Shown: positions 6,814 through 15,252 of the stretch, in pieces
Layout: each line of letters opens with the position of its first letter
Numbering within the stretch: position 1 is the stretch's first letter
Source: Hydrogenobacter thermophilus TK-6
GTDB lineage: Bacteria > Aquificota > Aquificia > Aquificales > Aquificaceae
Length of the DNA: 64,000 nt
Assembly: GCF_000010785.1 (NCBI RefSeq)
Contig: NC_013799.1
Coordinates: forward strand, 62,001 to 126,000
Reading direction: 5' to 3'
Notes under the pieces: model-generated
The model's input: the letters and a program-made list of their open reading frames with translations, nothing else
Database searches by the model: none
What the model was told of the DNA's origin: nothing
Program-made: the position numbers and the translations under genes

Positions 6814-7899
6814 ATGGACAGATGGATACTTTATGCAGTGGTGCTGCTCTTTTTTATGGGGCAAACCGCTATTGTAAGCTCTAATACCGTCCCTTACATC
6901 TTTGAACGCTATGCAGACTTCAGCATATACAAAAAGCCTCTTTACCAGCTGTTTACCTTTCTTGCGGGTCTGTTTATAGTAAACTGGCTATTTTCAAGGT
7001 TAGATTACAGAGTTCTCAAAAAAAAGAAGGTGGTTTATACTTTGGTGCTTTTATCCACAGCCTCTCTTCTGGCAGTATTGATAAAAAAGTTCGTAGCTCA
7101 CAAACAGGTAGACAGATGGCTCGTAGGTACCAGCTTACAGCCTCTTGAGTTTGCAAAGATTACTCTGATAATTTTTATCGCTTACTACATAGTAGAGAAG
7201 GGTTCTGTAAGACAGTGGAAGTACATATTCTGGGCTTCCTTTATAGTGTTTTTAAATGCCTTTTTGGTTTCTCTTCAGCCTGATAAGGGAGGAGCAATCT
7301 TTCTCTTAGTTCTGTGCGGTCTTATGTTATATGTGGGCGGTATTCCTAAGAAGGTTTATCTGCCAATAATTGGTGTGTTTTTCCTATTTATTGCTTACTT
7401 GCTTACTTCCAAGTCGGGGTATGTGGCGGAGAGATTCTCAGCTTGGAAAGACCCCTTTGCCGACCCTGAAGAATCGGGATACCAGATCATACAGTCCCTC
7501 TTTGGATTTGCTCACGGAGGCATGTGGGGGGTAGGTATAGGCAAAGGTATTCAGAAGATGGGAGCTCTGCCAGCAGCGGATACAGACTACGCGGTATCCC
7601 TTCTGGCAGAGGAGCTGGGATTTGTGGGTATGCTTGTGCTCTTTTCTCTTTACCTTCTTCTGGTGGGAAGGCTTTTTTACTTTACTTACAGGGTAAAAGA
7701 ACCTTTTGGTAAGCTTTTACTTTTTGGCATAGCCTTAAACTTTGCCCTATCCTTTCTTTGGAATGTGGGCATGGCGGTAAACCTTCTGCCACCCAAGGGA
7801 ATAGCTCTCCCCTTCATCAGCTACGGTACTTCCAATCTCCTCTTCTCTATGATAAGTATAGGACTGGCTCAGTCCGTTATAAGAAGGGGATTGTTTTAA
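6814..7899 (+). CDS. SEDS-family peptidoglycan glycosyltransferase (FtsW/RodA-like)
   Basis: A 361-aa polytopic membrane protein with about 9-10 helices. The SEDS pattern is clear: DRWLVGTSLQPLEFAKI, LVSLQPDKGGA, SGYQIIQSLFGFAHGGMWGVGIGKGIQKMG with the periplasmic loop, ADTDYAVSLLAEELGFVG containing the catalytic-loop Asp, and LPPKGIALPFISYGTSNLL. SEDS proteins polymerise lipid II, FtsW at the septum and RodA in elongation. The PPKGIALPFISYG C-terminal signature favours FtsW-like, but the subtype is not settled. ATG 6814 is preferred because an in-frame start at 6787 would lie inside uppP. It follows uppP by one base. Confidence 0.88.
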   Translation: MDRWILYAVVLLFFMGQTAIVSSNTVPYIFERYADFSIYKKPLYQLFTFLAGLFIVNWLFSRLDYRVLKKKKVVYTLVLLSTASLLAVLIKKFVAHKQVDRWLVGTSLQPLEFAKITLIIFIAYYIVEKGSVRQWKYIFWASFIVFLNAFLVSLQPDKGGAIFLLVLCGLMLYVGGIPKKVYLPIIGVFFLFIAYLLTSKSGYVAERFSAWKDPFADPEESGYQIIQSLFGFAHGGMWGVGIGKGIQKMGALPAADTDYAVSLLAEELGFVGMLVLFSLYLLLVGRLFYFTYRVKEPFGKLLLFGIALNFALSFLWNVGMAVNLLPPKGIALPFISYGTSNLLFSMISIGLAQSVIRRGLF

Positions 7900-7912
7900 A
7901 CTATTATATGGC

Positions 7913-8665
7913 ATGCTGACACTTAGTTTAATTCTTTATCTTCTTTCCTTCTTTGTTGCCATACTTTCCTATTACGGTAAAATTGCCCAAAAAGCAGTCT
8001 TACCGCCTTTGATGTTTGCCATTGTATCCTACTTTATATACATACTTCATATAAGCCTTAAGCTGGGCAGTTTTCCCTTTGCTAATCCTTACGGTTTTTC
8101 TTCCATATTGGGTAATACGATGGTGCTTACCTTGACCATCTTTTCCCTTAAAAACAGCCAATTTCTCAGATTTTCAGCCATCTTTTCTTTTATTGGGATT
8201 CTGTCCGCTCTTCTTGCCCTCCCTTCGGAACCATCTCCTTATAGGAATCCTCTCTACTCTCTGCATATACTCTCAGCCCTTTTTGCGTATGTATCCGCCT
8301 TTTTTGGTGGACTTTCCTCTCTTTTGAGACTTTTGCTGGAAAGAAGACTAAAGCAAAAAGACCTCCCCGCCTTCTCTCTGTCCATAAACCTCTTGAGGAC
8401 ATCCGAAAGGATTGCGGTCAATCTTTCCTTTGTGCTTCTTACTCTTACCCTGATTTTTGGAAGTTTCTGGACAAGGGTTCACTTTGGAAAGCACTGGGTA
8501 AACGACCCTAAGCTACTTTTTACCTTCATCCTCTGGATGTATTATGCCTTTGTGGTACATCTGAATCTGGTAAGGGGATTAAAACCCAAACAGCTTTCTG
8601 TCCTTATACTCTTGGGAAGTCTTTTCTCCCTTCTTAACTTACTTTTTGTGAGACATGAAGTTTAA
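7913..8665 (+). CDS. CcsA/HemX-like membrane protein (cytochrome c assembly type)
   Basis: A 250-aa protein with about eight hydrophobic helices, resembling the CcsA/HemX branch of cytochrome c biogenesis proteins. HPxx-like RNPLYSLHILSALFAYVSAFFGG and GSFWTRVHFGKHWVNDPKLLFTFILWMYYAFVVHL correspond to the conserved His segments and the tryptophan-rich region. The WD motif is degenerate (WVNDPK instead of WAWDPKE), so heme handling for cytochrome c or a HemX-like role near tetrapyrrole synthesis are both possible. The gene begins 13 bp after the SEDS gene and overlaps aroK by 11 bp. Confidence 0.65.
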   Translation: MLTLSLILYLLSFFVAILSYYGKIAQKAVLPPLMFAIVSYFIYILHISLKLGSFPFANPYGFSSILGNTMVLTLTIFSLKNSQFLRFSAIFSFIGILSALLALPSEPSPYRNPLYSLHILSALFAYVSAFFGGLSSLLRLLLERRLKQKDLPAFSLSINLLRTSERIAVNLSFVLLTLTLIFGSFWTRVHFGKHWVNDPKLLFTFILWMYYAFVVHLNLVRGLKPKQLSVLILLGSLFSLLNLLFVRHEV

Positions 8666-9164
8666 GAGAGTATTTCTCATAGGTTTTATGTGTAGCGGTA
8701 AAAGTACGATAGGAAAAGAGCTTGCTAAAAGTCTGAGCTGGAAGTTCTGCGACCTGGATGAAGAGGTCCAAAAGGAAGAGGGCATGAGTATAAAAGAGAT
8801 CTTTGAGCTAAAGGGCGAGGACTACTTTAGAAAAAGAGAGTTGGAAGTTCTCAAGTTGCTCGTTTTAGAAGACAATGCAGTAATAAGCACGGGAGGTGGT
8901 CTTGGGGCAAATAAGGAAGCTCTGGAGCTTATGAAAAGGCATGGATTGGTGGTATGGCTTGATGTGAGCTTTGATGCTTTTTTGCAAAGGTGCAAAGACG
9001 TTCAAGAAAGACCACTTTTGAAAAAGAGCTTGGGAGAGTTAAAAAAGTTATACCAAGAGAGAAAAAAAATTTACTCCCAAGCTCACGCTCACATAGATAC
9101 CACAGATGAACCTAATAAAATAGCACAGCGTATCATTCAAATACTTCAAGACGAGAGAAGATGA
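8655..9164 (+). CDS. aroK: shikimate kinase
   Basis: A 169-aa cytosolic kinase that phosphorylates shikimate at the 3-OH in the chorismate pathway. P-loop GFMCSGKST is at residues 10-18, the shikimate-binding DLDE at about 33-36, FRKRELE at about 58, GGG at about 80-82, and a lid containing ERPLL at about 116. The length is typical. The start overlaps the preceding gene by 11 bp. The last 32 bp overlap the 3' end of ndk on the other strand. Confidence 0.95.
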   Translation: MKFKRVFLIGFMCSGKSTIGKELAKSLSWKFCDLDEEVQKEEGMSIKEIFELKGEDYFRKRELEVLKLLVLEDNAVISTGGGLGANKEALELMKRHGLVVWLDVSFDAFLQRCKDVQERPLLKKSLGELKKLYQERKKIYSQAHAHIDTTDEPNKIAQRIIQILQDERR

Positions 9165-9558
9165 AAGGAATCTCGTAATCTGCTGACTCTTTTGAATCTG
9201 AAGCGTGAATGGCATTCTTGCCTTTATCGGTACCAAAGAGCGCTCTTATGGAGTTAGGAGCTACCTTTCTTGCCTCTTCACTGTCGGTGGGTCCTATGAT
9301 CTCTCTAACTCTTCTTATGGCATCTTCTCCCTCTAAGATACAGGCAACTACGGGTCCGGATGTCATAAACTCCACAAGCTCTGCGTAGAAGGGTCTTTCT
9401 TTATGAACTATGTAAAACTGCTGTGCCTGCTCTTTTGTGAACCTAAAAAGCTTCATGGCTCTCAGCTTAAAGCCCTCTGAAAGAAACCTGTCAATGATCT
9501 TACCGGTAGCACCCTTTTGAAAGGCATCAGGTTTGATAATGATGAGCGTCCTTTCCAT
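9133..9558 (-). CDS. ndk: nucleoside diphosphate kinase
   Basis: A 141-aa enzyme transferring the gamma phosphate of ATP to NDPs through a phosphohistidine. ERTLIIIKPDAFQKG at the N-terminus is the nucleotide-binding start. NAIHASDS carries the active-site histidine (about residue 117). IIGPTDSEEARKVAPNSIRALFG is diagnostic. ATG 9558 is preceded by GGAGG with 6-nt spacing, which decides it over the in-frame TTG at 9564. It overlaps the upstream reductase gene by 32 bp on the same strand and aroK by 32 bp on the opposite strand. Confidence 0.96.
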   Translation of the reverse strand: MERTLIIIKPDAFQKGATGKIIDRFLSEGFKLRAMKLFRFTKEQAQQFYIVHKERPFYAELVEFMTSGPVVACILEGEDAIRRVREIIGPTDSEEARKVAPNSIRALFGTDKGKNAIHASDSKESADYEIPFIFSRLEVFE

Positions 9559-10318
9559 ACTCAACCTCCTCTCTGAGTTGTTTTCTCAAAAGCGACTTTT
9601 TATACTCTTCAAGAGCTAACTTTTCCTGTTCTTTGTATAGGCTCTCCCTCTTTAAAAGGTCCTCCCAGTTTATTTCTTTAGCTTCAAACCATGGTCCATC
9701 TGTGCAGGCAAGCCCACTTTTAACTCTGCAAGTAAGACAAAGTCCTGCGGCGCAGAGCATATGAACCACTGGCATAGTAATGTGAGGCGTAGAGTCATAT
9801 ATCTGCGAAAGGATTTTTGAGAGCATATTGCTACCCACGGACACAACCAAGTCAAAGCCACTGTAAGCTACTATATTTTCCTGATACACCACTTCATCAA
9901 ACCCTTCCCTTTTCAAAAGATGGCTAAGGCTTTCATCCAAACAAACCATCTTTACATAATTTCCCAGATCCTTTAGAGCTCTGCCCACACTTATAGCAGG
10001 TGCTATCCCCCAACCTTTGGAGTATATGACCACCTTTCCATAGTTGCCGACGGGGAAGGGTTTTCCCAGCGGTCCAGCAATGTAATAAAAGGCATCTCCC
10101 TCCTCCTTTATCTCAAGCGTGCTTCTTCCCACCACCTGCACTAAGCAGGAAAAACCGTTATCAAAGGTTTCAAATACGCACACTGGAATTCTTTCCGAGT
10201 GCTCTTTTAGCTGGAGCAGAACAAACTGACCTGCTTTTGCATGGCGTATGTGAGGTGCATGTATCTTAAGGAGTATAAAGTCTTGGCTTATCTGCTCTTT
10301 GCTAAGGATATCAAACAT
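9527..10318 (-). CDS. PyrK/NfnA-type flavin and [2Fe-2S] reductase subunit
   Basis: A 263-aa protein of the ferredoxin-NADP reductase superfamily, sulfide dehydrogenase/dihydroorotate dehydrogenase electron-transfer branch. It has an N-terminal FAD barrel (AGQFVLLQL at about 29-37), an NAD-binding domain with the loop KGWGIAPA (about 101-108), and a C-terminal [2Fe-2S] site with Cys189, Cys194, Cys197 and Cys205 (LCAAGLCLTCR, LACTDGPWF). A charged helical tail of about 40 residues follows. Relatives pair with a catalytic subunit (PyrD, NfnB/GltA-like), but none is adjacent here, so the partner is unknown. It sits 9 bp after ispG in the nadA-ispG run. Confidence 0.8.
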   Translation of the reverse strand: MFDILSKEQISQDFILLKIHAPHIRHAKAGQFVLLQLKEHSERIPVCVFETFDNGFSCLVQVVGRSTLEIKEEGDAFYYIAGPLGKPFPVGNYGKVVIYSKGWGIAPAISVGRALKDLGNYVKMVCLDESLSHLLKREGFDEVVYQENIVAYSGFDLVVSVGSNMLSKILSQIYDSTPHITMPVVHMLCAAGLCLTCRVKSGLACTDGPWFEAKEINWEDLLKRESLYKEQEKLALEEYKKSLLRKQLREEVEYGKDAHHYQT

Positions 10319-10327
10319 GCATGATAA

Positions 10328-11395
10328 TTATAACTCACTTTTGTATTTTAGAACCTCTTCCAGCAGAGCCTGGGCCATCTCCCCCTCACTGACTTTACGA
10401 ATAGGCTTTCCTCTTTTGAAGAGCCACGCAAAACCTCTCCCACATGCCAAGCCAAGGTCAGCCTCCCTTGCCTCGCCTATTGCATTTACCACGCAACCCA
10501 TTATGGCTATCTTTAGGGGTTCCTTTATATCTTTTAATTTTTCTTTTACCTGCATTACCACCTTTGGAAGGTCCACCTCAATGCGTCCGCATGTAGGACA
10601 GGCAACTATCTCTACGCCCTGCCTTCTTATCCCCAAGGACCTTAAAATATCGTAAGCTACCTTTACCTCCACCTCGGGGTCATCGGTGAGCGATACCCTT
10701 ACTGTATCGCCTATGCCCAAGTAAAGGAGAATACCTATGCCCACCGAGGACTTTACTATACCACTCTGTCCCATACCCGCTTCTGTAATACCTATGTGAA
10801 GAGGTATGTTTGTCCTTTCTGCAAAAAGCAGGTTAGACTTTATGTTTTCCAGCACATCAGAGCCTTTTATGGATACCTTAAAATTGTCAAAACCCCACTT
10901 TTCCAACTTCTCTGACCAACGCATGGCACTTTCAAAGAGCGCCTCCGCACAGGGATAACCATACTTTTCTAAAAGGTCCTTCTCCAAAGAGCCTGAGTTT
11001 ACACCTATCCTTATGGCTACACCCTTTTTCTTAGCCTCTTGGACTATTTCTCTGACTATCTCCTCCTTTCCTATGTTACCCGGGTTTATACGAATGCCAT
11101 GCACTCCTTTTTCCATTGACCTAAAGGCATAAGATGGTGCAAAGTGTATGTCGGCTATAACGGGAATAGGGGAGTTTTTGACTATATCTGGAAGAGCCTC
11201 AAGGTCCTCCTCGTGTGGCACTGCAACCCTTATGAGTTCGCAACCTGCACTGTGGAGCCTCTCTATCTGTTGCAATGTTTCTTCCACCTGGTGGGTTTTG
11301 GTGGAAGTCATGGATTGGACCACTATGGGTGCATCTCCTCCTATCTTTACCCAGCCTACGCTTATCTGCCGTGTCTTGCGCCTTTTTGGGCTCAT
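10328..11395 (-). CDS. ispG: 4-hydroxy-3-methylbut-2-enyl diphosphate synthase
   Basis: IspG/GcpE, a 355-aa [4Fe-4S] enzyme of the MEP isoprenoid pathway that converts MEcPP to HMBPP. PIVVQSMTSTKTHQVEETLQQI, the TIM-barrel segment GIRINPGNIG, IGVNSGSLEKDLL, and the C-terminal cluster region with ACPTCGR and MGCVVNAIGEAREADLG are diagnostic. The ATG at 11395 overlaps the nadA stop (ATGA). The shared need for Fe-S clusters links the nadA, ispG and flavin/[2Fe-2S] genes in this operon. Confidence 0.96.
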   Translation of the reverse strand: MSPKRRKTRQISVGWVKIGGDAPIVVQSMTSTKTHQVEETLQQIERLHSAGCELIRVAVPHEEDLEALPDIVKNSPIPVIADIHFAPSYAFRSMEKGVHGIRINPGNIGKEEIVREIVQEAKKKGVAIRIGVNSGSLEKDLLEKYGYPCAEALFESAMRWSEKLEKWGFDNFKVSIKGSDVLENIKSNLLFAERTNIPLHIGITEAGMGQSGIVKSSVGIGILLYLGIGDTVRVSLTDDPEVEVKVAYDILRSLGIRRQGVEIVACPTCGRIEVDLPKVVMQVKEKLKDIKEPLKIAIMGCVVNAIGEAREADLGLACGRGFAWLFKRGKPIRKVSEGEMAQALLEEVLKYKSEL

Positions 11396-12360
11396 GACAG
11401 CTCAAGCATTCTCAGGATAGGTCTCTTTGCTTTTTCTATTATCTCCTCGGGCAGTATTACCTGGTTTAGCTCATACTTTAGTGTTTCGTAAACCTTTGGA
11501 AGTGTTATAGCTTTCATAGTGCAACAATAAACGCTACCGCAGTAATTCATGGCTTCTGGAAATATATACTCCTTGTTGGGATTTTTCCTCATCAAAGTGT
11601 ATTTTAGCCCCACCTCCGTTATCACTATAACCCTGTTAGTGTCGCATGTGGTGGCGTAATTGATAATCTGGGAAGTTGAACCTACGAAATCTGCCATATC
11701 TATAACCTTTGGATGGCACTCGGGATGCACTGCCACCTTGGCATCCGGATACATCTCTTTGAGCTTTTGAACTTCTCTTGCGGTAAACTCAAAGTGTGGA
11801 GGACAAAAACCCTGCCATATCACAAACTCTTTATCTGGCACATGTCTCTTTACCCAGCTTCCCAGAGCCTGGTCGGGTATGAAGATTATTTTTTTACTCT
11901 GGAGTTTCTGAACTATCCTTATGGCATTGGCAGAGGTTACGCACACATCGGAAACAGCCTTTACTTCCGCATTGGTATTTACATACGCTACCACCTCACC
12001 GTCTGGATGCTCTTCTTTTAGCCTGAGAACATCCTTGGCAGTTATCATGTCAGCCATGGGACAGCCGGACTCTGGATTCGGATGAAGGACCTTCTTTGTA
12101 GGATTTACTATCTTTGCAGTTTCACACATAAAGCGCACACCGCAGAAAACTATTATGTCCGCATCTGTCTGAGATGCTTTCCTTGAAAGCTCTAAGGAAT
12201 CACCTATAAAGTCCGCCACATCTTGAACCTCAGGTCTCTGATAGTAGTGAGCCAGTATTACCGCGTTCTTCTCCTTTGCAAGTTTCCTCACTTCCTCCTG
12301 CAGAGCCTTTAACTCCTCTTTGCCTAAAACCTCCTCCTTTTTAACCTCTAAGGCAAACAT
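11392..12360 (-). CDS. nadA: quinolinate synthase
   Basis: NadA, 322 aa, condenses iminoaspartate with DHAP to quinolinate for NAD synthesis and uses a [4Fe-4S] cluster. Seen: AVILAHYYQRPEVQDVADFIGDS, FCGVRFMCETAKI, HPNPESGCPMADM, HPECHPKVIDMADFVGSTSQI, and GSVYCCTMKAITL near the C-terminus, containing the three cluster cysteines in the usual order. ATG 12360 gives the family N-terminus; the upstream in-frame GTG (12396) adds an implausible leader. A TATATT box 9 nt before the ATG and no SD suggest a leaderless mRNA. The stop overlaps the ispG start. Confidence 0.95.
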   Translation of the reverse strand: MFALEVKKEEVLGKEELKALQEEVRKLAKEKNAVILAHYYQRPEVQDVADFIGDSLELSRKASQTDADIIVFCGVRFMCETAKIVNPTKKVLHPNPESGCPMADMITAKDVLRLKEEHPDGEVVAYVNTNAEVKAVSDVCVTSANAIRIVQKLQSKKIIFIPDQALGSWVKRHVPDKEFVIWQGFCPPHFEFTAREVQKLKEMYPDAKVAVHPECHPKVIDMADFVGSTSQIINYATTCDTNRVIVITEVGLKYTLMRKNPNKEYIFPEAMNYCGSVYCCTMKAITLPKVYETLKYELNQVILPEEIIEKAKRPILRMLELS

Positions 12361-12369
12361 CAGGTTTAA

Positions 12370-12375
12370 AATATA
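12370..12375 (-). promoter_or_regulatory. -10 box of the nadA-ispG operon
   Basis: TATATT lies 9 nt before the nadA ATG with no Shine-Dalgarno in between. -35 not evident. Confidence 0.35.
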
Positions 12376-12405
12376 TATCTCTTTTCCAAAAAACACTGAT
12401 CTTGA

Positions 12406-12849
12406 TTAAAGGTTTTTCAGCACATAACTTTCCAGCTCAAAAAACTTCCTCTCCTCCTCTCCACCAAGCTCGTGGTCGTATCCAAGAAGATGCACAAAGC
12501 CATGAGCCAAAAGCCTCTTTATTTCCTCCTCAAGGGAGTGCCCCATCTGTGATGCTTGCTTTTTCGCAGTGTCAAAGGATATAACTATGTCTCCCAGTAT
12601 TAACCAGTTGCCTACTTTTTCACATATAGGGAAGGAAAGCACATCCGTTGGTTCATCCTTTCCTCTATAGTCGCGGTTTAGGTGTCTGATAGTTTCGTCA
12701 TCAGTTATGTATATGCTTATCTCAGCCCTTTCAAGCCCAAGAAGTTCAGCAATACGCTCAGAAATCTGTTCAATCTGAGCTTTCTTTATACTCCTCTTGT
12801 GAAGTCTTATCTGTATCCTGTTCCTCCTTTGCCCTTTCAAATTCCTCAT
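12406..12849 (-). CDS. ybeY: endoribonuclease YbeY
   Basis: YbeY, up to 147 aa, is a metal-dependent RNase for 16S rRNA maturation and ribosome quality control. The zinc site is HGFVHLLGYDHELGG (three His), and DDETIRHLNRDYRGKDEPTDVLSFP is the family core. It overlaps the end of phoH by 80 bp if ATG 12849 is used; the true start could be slightly downstream, after the internal GGAGG at about 12826, but no good ATG is available there. ybeY next to phoH is a conserved bacterial arrangement, supporting both calls. Confidence 0.93.
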   Translation of the reverse strand: MRNLKGQRRNRIQIRLHKRSIKKAQIEQISERIAELLGLERAEISIYITDDETIRHLNRDYRGKDEPTDVLSFPICEKVGNWLILGDIVISFDTAKKQASQMGHSLEEEIKRLLAHGFVHLLGYDHELGGEEERKFFELESYVLKNL

Positions 12850-13795
12850 AAGCTTTTATTATCCTCGCCACAATGGGGTGTCTCACCACATCCTCTTGGG
12901 TAAACCAGACAAAGCTTATACCCTCTATGTTTTGAAGTACCTTTATTGCTTCAACAAGCCCCGAGTGTTCCCTTTTGGGAAGGTCTATCTGCGTTATGTC
13001 CCCTGTTATAACCACCTTTGAACCAAAGCCTATGCGCGTCAAAAACATCTTCATCTGCTCTTTTGTTGAGTTTTGAGCCTCGTCAAGGATTATGAAGGCA
13101 TCGTTCAATGTTCTGCCTCTCATAAAAGCCAGTGGTGCTATCTCTATTATGTTTCTCTCCAGCATATAGCTTGCCTTATCGTAGTCCACCATGTCGTAGA
13201 GAGCATCGTAAAGAGGTCTCAGGTATGGGTCCACCTTTTCCGCTATGCCTCCCGGTAGAAAGCCAAGTTTCTCCCCTGCTTCAACAGCAGGTCTTGTAAG
13301 TATTATTTTATTGACTTTGTTCTCCTTAAGGTGAGCAAGTGCCATAGCCATTGCCAGGTAAGTCTTCCCAGTGCCTGCAGGCCCTATACCAAACACTATG
13401 TCATTGTTTTTTATGGCATCCACATATATCTTCTGGGTATGCGTTTTGGGAAGTATAGCTTTTCTCCTGTGGGTTAAAAAGATTATGTTCTCCTTGTCTT
13501 CCAACTCTTTTGCCTCCCTTTTGCTTACATATTCCTTTGCCCTTTCTCTCACATCCTGCGCTGTCATAGGATGAGACTTTAGCTCCTTGATTATGCCCTT
13601 TATAAAATCGTAAGCCTGCTTAACTTTTTCTTCCTCTCCCCTTATCATAATTTCCGTACCTCTTGCAAACACCTTTACACCAAAGACCTGGGAAAAGTAC
13701 TTGAGATTTTCATCACCGCGACCAACTATGGCATAAAAGCTCTCGTCAAAGCTTCCTAAATCCACTCTCTCTTCTAACTTTTCGGTGCTTGACAT
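12770..13795 (-). CDS. phoH: PhoH family ATPase (YbeZ/PhoL)
   Basis: A 341-aa PhoH-like P-loop ATPase. The N-terminal 100 residues include a KH-like segment. The ATPase core has Walker A GPAGTGKTYLAMAMALAHL, ILTRPAVEAGEKLGFLPG, Walker B AFIILDEAQNST, and the sensor VVITGDITQIDLP. It is an RNA-metabolism partner of YbeY, with which it is co-transcribed here. The acidic, Lys-rich C-terminal tail (EEQDTDKTSQEEYKESSD) is encoded by DNA that also encodes the YbeY N-terminus. A TTGAAA-N16-TATATT promoter lies upstream. Confidence 0.95.
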   Translation of the reverse strand: MSSTEKLEERVDLGSFDESFYAIVGRGDENLKYFSQVFGVKVFARGTEIMIRGEEEKVKQAYDFIKGIIKELKSHPMTAQDVRERAKEYVSKREAKELEDKENIIFLTHRRKAILPKTHTQKIYVDAIKNNDIVFGIGPAGTGKTYLAMAMALAHLKENKVNKIILTRPAVEAGEKLGFLPGGIAEKVDPYLRPLYDALYDMVDYDKASYMLERNIIEIAPLAFMRGRTLNDAFIILDEAQNSTKEQMKMFLTRIGFGSKVVITGDITQIDLPKREHSGLVEAIKVLQNIEGISFVWFTQEDVVRHPIVARIIKAYEEFERAKEEQDTDKTSQEEYKESSD

Positions 13796-13809
13796 CCTAT
13801 TGTCTTATA

Positions 13810-13837
13810 AATATATTGATAAATACGGGAATTTCAA
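13810..13837 (-). promoter_or_regulatory. promoter of phoH-ybeY
   Basis: Minus strand TTGAAA (13837-13832), 16 nt, TATATT (13815-13810); 14 nt from -10 to the phoH ATG, so the leader would be about 8 nt. Confidence 0.5.
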
Positions 13838-13858
13838 GTCCATCACAGGAGGAACAAA

Positions 13859-14728
13859 ATGGGATATATGCTCAGGACGGTTATACTGCTCGGAGCTCTT
13901 ACTGGCTTATTCCTTTTTGTAGGCCACCTTATAGGTGGCAAAACTGGAATGACTATAGCCCTTATTCTGGCTGGCATCATGAACTTTATAGCCTACTGGT
14001 TTTCTGACAAAATCGTCCTTTCCATGTATGGTGCAAGGGAAATACCTTACGAGGAAGCACCGTGGCTACACCAGATAGTTGAGGAGCTGGCAAGCAGAGC
14101 CGGCATTCCTAAACCTCCCATATACCTTGTTCCTATGGAACAACCCAATGCCTTTGCTACAGGAAGGGGTCCCGGGCATGCGGCAGTAGCGGTAACATCA
14201 GGTATACTACATCTGCTTGATAGAGATGAGCTAAGAGGAGTTCTGGCTCATGAGCTTGGACACATAAAGAACAGGGATGTCCTTGTGGCTACAATGGCAG
14301 CAACCATAGCCGGCGCAATATCTTACTTGGTGAATATGTTCCAGTGGATGCTCATCTTTGGAGGAGGTAGGGACGAAGAAAACAGGGGAGGATGGGCGGG
14401 TCTGGTGGGCAGTCTTATGCTTATCATTCTCACACCCATAATAGCCATGATTATACAGATGGCTATATCCAGGTCAAGGGAGTACTTAGCGGACGAGACG
14501 GGTGCCAAAATAAGCGGTGATCCTCTTGCTCTCGCAAGAGCTCTTGAGAAGATCCACAACTATGTTTACCAGATACCAGCGGAGGTGAATCAAGGTACAG
14601 CTCACCTTTTCATAGAGAATCCTCTCTCGGGAGAAGGTATATGGGAGCTATTTTCTACGCACCCATCAACGGAAAAAAGGATTGAGAGACTCAAAGAGCT
14701 GGCAAGGAAGATGGGAGTTTACGCATGA
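13859..14728 (+). CDS. htpX: membrane zinc metalloprotease HtpX
   Basis: HtpX, 289 aa, is an inner-membrane M48 protease for quality control of membrane proteins. Two N-terminal helices (about 5-50) are followed by the zinc motif VLAHELGHIKN (about 124-134), two more helices around 145-210, and the third ligand in SREYLADETGAK (Glu). The C-terminal FSTHPSTEKRIERL is typical. AGGAGG lies 6 nt before ATG 13859. Its stop overlaps the next start (ATGA), so it is co-transcribed with the PfpI gene, a plausible stress unit. Confidence 0.95.
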   Translation: MGYMLRTVILLGALTGLFLFVGHLIGGKTGMTIALILAGIMNFIAYWFSDKIVLSMYGAREIPYEEAPWLHQIVEELASRAGIPKPPIYLVPMEQPNAFATGRGPGHAAVAVTSGILHLLDRDELRGVLAHELGHIKNRDVLVATMAATIAGAISYLVNMFQWMLIFGGGRDEENRGGWAGLVGSLMLIILTPIIAMIIQMAISRSREYLADETGAKISGDPLALARALEKIHNYVYQIPAEVNQGTAHLFIENPLSGEGIWELFSTHPSTEKRIERLKELARKMGVYA

Positions 14729-15252
14729 AAAGCGTATGCGTGTTTTTAGAGGAGCTGGTGGAAGATGTGGAGTTTATATACCCCTACCTTCGTTTCAAAG
14801 AGGAGGGGTTTGAAGTTATCTCTGCAGCACCTGAAAAGAAGGACTACAGAGGGAAAAAGGGTATGACTTTTACACCAGATGCTACCCTGTCAGAAGTGTC
14901 CGGAAGGCTCTTTGATTGCCTTTTCATACCGGGTGGCTACGCACCCGACAGGCTAAGGAGGTATCCCCAAGTTCTCAGCATGGTAAAAAAACACCTAGAA
15001 GAAGATAGATTAGTAGCTGCAGTCTGTCACGGTCCTTGGGTTCTCATCTCCGCTAAGGTGGTAAAAGACAGGAAGGTGACAGGCTTTTATGCCATAAAAG
15101 ATGACCTTGAGAATGCGGGGGCTATTTACACGGGAAAGTCTGTGGAGGAAGACGGCAACCTTATTACCGCCACAGACCCCTCGTCCATGCTACAGATGAT
15201 AAAACTCATACTTGAGAAGTTCTCCCAAACAGGGAGTAAACTAGCTCATTGA
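14725..15252 (+). CDS. PfpI-type class I glutamine amidotransferase-like protein
   Basis: A 175-aa DJ-1/PfpI superfamily member. FLEELVEDVEFIYPYLRFKEEGFEV has the conserved Glu, LFIPGGYAPDRLRR the oxyanion region, and VAAVCHGPWVLISA the Cys-His nucleophile elbow (about residue 99). The AxCHGP form matches Pfp1/YhbO proteases/deglycases more closely than the DJ-1 protein at 4322. It is translationally coupled to htpX. The 3' end overlaps murD by 47 bp in antisense. Confidence 0.86.
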   Translation: MKSVCVFLEELVEDVEFIYPYLRFKEEGFEVISAAPEKKDYRGKKGMTFTPDATLSEVSGRLFDCLFIPGGYAPDRLRRYPQVLSMVKKHLEEDRLVAAVCHGPWVLISAKVVKDRKVTGFYAIKDDLENAGAIYTGKSVEEDGNLITATDPSSMLQMIKLILEKFSQTGSKLAH